The notes beneath the pieces are model-generated. The model was not told the DNA's origin. It saw only the letters and a list, made by a program, of their open reading frames with translations, and ran no database searches. 6,189 nt of DNA from Synechococcales cyanobacterium PMM_0085 (GTDB taxonomy: Bacteria; Cyanobacteriota; Cyanobacteriia; Elainellales; Elainellaceae), in contig CASBQJ010000271.1 in the NCBI GenBank assembly GCA_949127705.1, forward strand, positions 1 through 6,189. The letters run 5' to 3'. Below, piece by piece: positions 4,402 through 6,189 of this stretch. Position 1 is the stretch's first letter. Every line of letters begins with the position of its first letter. Made by a program: the position numbers and the translations under genes.

Positions 4402-6189
4402 ATGTCAGACGATTTTGATAAACGCTCTCTAAGTGAACGGGATATTTGCACAAAATGGATTACCCCCGCTTTGGAACGGGCGGGTTGGGACATTTTGACC
4501 CAGATCCGTGAAGAATTTCCGTTGACTGATGGGCGAATTCTCGTGCGCGGTAAACTGCATACCCGTGCTCGAAACAAGCGGGCGGATTATGTGCTGTTCT
4601 ATAAGCCTAATATTCCGATCGCTGTCATTGAGGCGAAGGACAACAATCATTCTTTGGGGGATGGAATGCAGCAGGGGCTTGGCTATGCTGACATGCTCCA
4701 GGTGCCTTTTGTATTTAGCTCTAATGGCGATCGCTTTTTATTCCACAACAAGATTGCCACGGACGGCATCATCGAGCGTGAACTGGGTCTGGATGAGTTT
4801 CCCTCTGTCGATACGCTTTGGCAGTGGTGGTCTGCTCACCGAGGGTTGTCTGAGCAGCAGGAAAGCTTGGTCACGCAGGATTACTACAGCGACGGCAGCA
4901 ACAAGACTCCACGCTACTATCAAGTGCTAGCCATCAACAAAACCATTGAAGCGATCGCCAAAGGGCAGAACCGTATTTTGCTAGTCATGGCGACTGGCAC
5001 GGGTAAAACCTTTACCGCGTTTCAGATTATCTGGCGGCTCTGGAAGTCTAAGGCCAAAAAACGCATCTTGTTTCTCGCCGATCGCAATATTTTGGTCGAT
5101 CAGACCATGACCAACGACTTCAAGCCCTTTGGTTCGGCGATGACCAAGATCCAGAAGCGGCAGGCAAACAAAGCCTATGAGATTTATCTGTCGCTCTATC
5201 AGGCAGTCACGGGCACTGAAGAAGAGCAAAATATTTATAAACAATTTAGTCCTGACTTTTTCGATCTGATCGTAATCGATGAGTGCCATCGAGGAAGTGC
5301 GGCAGAAGACTCGGCATGGCGGCAAATCTTGGACTACTTTTCCTCTGCTACTCAAATTGGTTTGACGGCTACTCCGAAGGAAACAAAAGACGTTTCCAAT
5401 ATCGATTACTTTGGCGAGCCGCTCTATACCTACTCCCTGCGGCAGGGCATTGATGACGGTTTTCTTGCGCCCTACAAGGTGGTGAGGATTGACATTGATA
5501 AGGATCTGGCGGGCTGGCGACCGGGCAAGGGCATGGTCGATAAATACGGCAGCGAGATTGAGGATCGCATTTACAACCAGAAGGATTTTGACAAAACCCT
5601 GGTGCTGGAAAAGCGGACTCAACTGGTCGCCCGAAAAATCAGCGAGTTCCTGAAGCAGACCAACCGCTTTGATAAAACGATCGTCTTTTGCGAAAACATC
5701 GACCATGCCGAGCGGATGCGACAGGCGTTGGTTAACGAAAACGCTGACCTGGTTGCCGAAAATTTTCGCTATGTGATGCGAATTACGGGCGATAACGAGG
5801 AAGGGAAAGCAGAACTGGATAATTTTATTTTCCCGGAATCCAAATATCCGGTGATTGCCACCACCTCTAAGCTGATGTCTACGGGAGTCGATGCCCAGAC
5901 CTGCAAGTTGATTGTGCTCGATCAGCGGATTCAGTCGCCGACCGAGTTTAAGCAGATCATTGGTCGGGGCACCCGCATCAATGAAGACTACGGCAAGTTT
6001 TATTTCACGATCATCGATTTCAAGAAAGCCACCGAGCTGTTTGCTGACCCCGATTTTGATGGTGACCCGGTGCAGATCTACGTACCGAAGGATCTGGATG
6101 ACTCGCCAGTGCCACCGGATCTACCAGATTTACCGGAGGGCGAAGCACCGGAAGGCGACGATCGCTATCCTGAACCGGGTAACGGCAAT
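4402..6189 (+). CDS. hsdR: Type I restriction enzyme, R (motor/nuclease) subunit, EcoAI/EcoEI type; 3' end outside window
   Basis: HsdR translocates DNA with ATP and cuts it at a distance, in complex with HsdM and HsdS. The 596 codons seen begin MSDDFDKRSLSERDICTKWI, a typical start for this subgroup. The N-terminal PD-(D/E)xK nuclease shows Asp62 (RADYVLF) and Glu78-Ala-Lys80 (AVIEAKD). The SF2 motor shows motif I MATGTGKT (196-203), Ia FLADRNILVDQ (224-234), II DECH (293-296), III TATP (322-325), a motif V-like region ATTSKLMSTGVD (486-497) and VI QIIGRGTR (518-525). A Pro- and acid-rich linker (about 566-592) follows, where the C-terminal HsdM-binding domain would come next. About 200 further residues are expected past the edge, with hsdM and hsdS probably nearby. 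No clear Shine-Dalgarno precedes the ATG. The frame upstream is closed by TGA at 4366-4368. All catalytic motifs visible are intact. Confidence 0.96.
   Translation, partial: MSDDFDKRSLSERDICTKWITPALERAGWDILTQIREEFPLTDGRILVRGKLHTRARNKRADYVLFYKPNIPIAVIEAKDNNHSLGDGMQQGLGYADMLQVPFVFSSNGDRFLFHNKIATDGIIERELGLDEFPSVDTLWQWWSAHRGLSEQQESLVTQDYYSDGSNKTPRYYQVLAINKTIEAIAKGQNRILLVMATGTGKTFTAFQIIWRLWKSKAKKRILFLADRNILVDQTMTNDFKPFGSAMTKIQKRQANKAYEIYLSLYQAVTGTEEEQNIYKQFSPDFFDLIVIDECHRGSAAEDSAWRQILDYFSSATQIGLTATPKETKDVSNIDYFGEPLYTYSLRQGIDDGFLAPYKVVRIDIDKDLAGWRPGKGMVDKYGSEIEDRIYNQKDFDKTLVLEKRTQLVARKISEFLKQTNRFDKTIVFCENIDHAERMRQALVNENADLVAENFRYVMRITGDNEEGKAELDNFIFPESKYPVIATTSKLMSTGVDAQTCKLIVLDQRIQSPTEFKQIIGRGTRINEDYGKFYFTIIDFKKATELFADPDFDGDPVQIYVPKDLDDSPVPPDLPDLPEGEAPEGDDRYPEPGNGN

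Noticed and set aside
4314..4923. Minus-strand open frames of 87, 73 and 61 codons and a plus-strand frame of 133 codons (4529-4930)
   Set aside because: All overlap the 5' end of hsdR, where the hsdR frame carries the conserved nuclease residues; their translations look like out-of-frame shadows.
4981..5706. 241-codon minus-strand open frame
   Set aside because: It lies wholly antisense to the helicase motor of hsdR, whose plus-strand motifs I, II and III are intact, and its translation shows no recognisable domain.

Overview
The window most likely comes from a cyanobacterium. Six exact GCGATCGC (HIP1) octamers, a cyanobacterial signature, lie at 126, 1428, 2192, 4126, 4727 and 4951, and the gene at 104-2011 is a clear Cas12k, a family known from cyanobacterial type V-K CRISPR-associated transposons (CAST). 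The window is an interior piece of such an element. It has the effector end and part of what looks like cargo. Neither transposon end, the CRISPR array, nor tnsB/tnsC/tniQ is present.

Layout, left to right. Positions 1-~62 (minus strand) hold the 5' part of the tracrRNA, which runs off the left edge. Positions 104-2011 (minus) are cas12k, the naturally nuclease-dead RNA-guided effector. A compact leader at 2012-2102 holds a candidate promoter and a striking AGAAC-N4-GTTCT inverted repeat against the start codon. Positions 2103-3944 (minus) encode a 613-residue DUF262 protein with a C-terminal HNH nuclease motif, resembling GmrSD/BrxU/SspE-like defence enzymes. Positions 3945-4401 are a 457-base divergent intergenic region with a pentamer tandem repeat, two hairpin-capable inverted repeats and a possible 23-codon leader ORF. 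From 4402 to the right edge (plus) runs the first 596 codons of a type I restriction subunit HsdR of the EcoAI/EcoEI kind; the frame is still open at the edge.

How it fits together. In described V-K CASTs the order is left end, tnsB, tnsC, tniQ, cargo, cas12k, tracrRNA, CRISPR array, right end. Read on the minus strand, the array and right end should lie just left of position 1, and the transposition genes to the right of 6189. That would make the DUF262-HNH gene and the type I restriction locus anti-phage cargo carried by an RNA-guided transposon. The core identification rests on sequence seen here plus recall of the Scytonema hofmannii ShCAST Cas12k and tracrRNA; the cargo interpretation is inference because the element's ends are not visible. 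CAST V-K itself is already described. The less familiar points are the putative cas12k operator, which does not match the known CvkR motif, and the structured divergent intergenic region.
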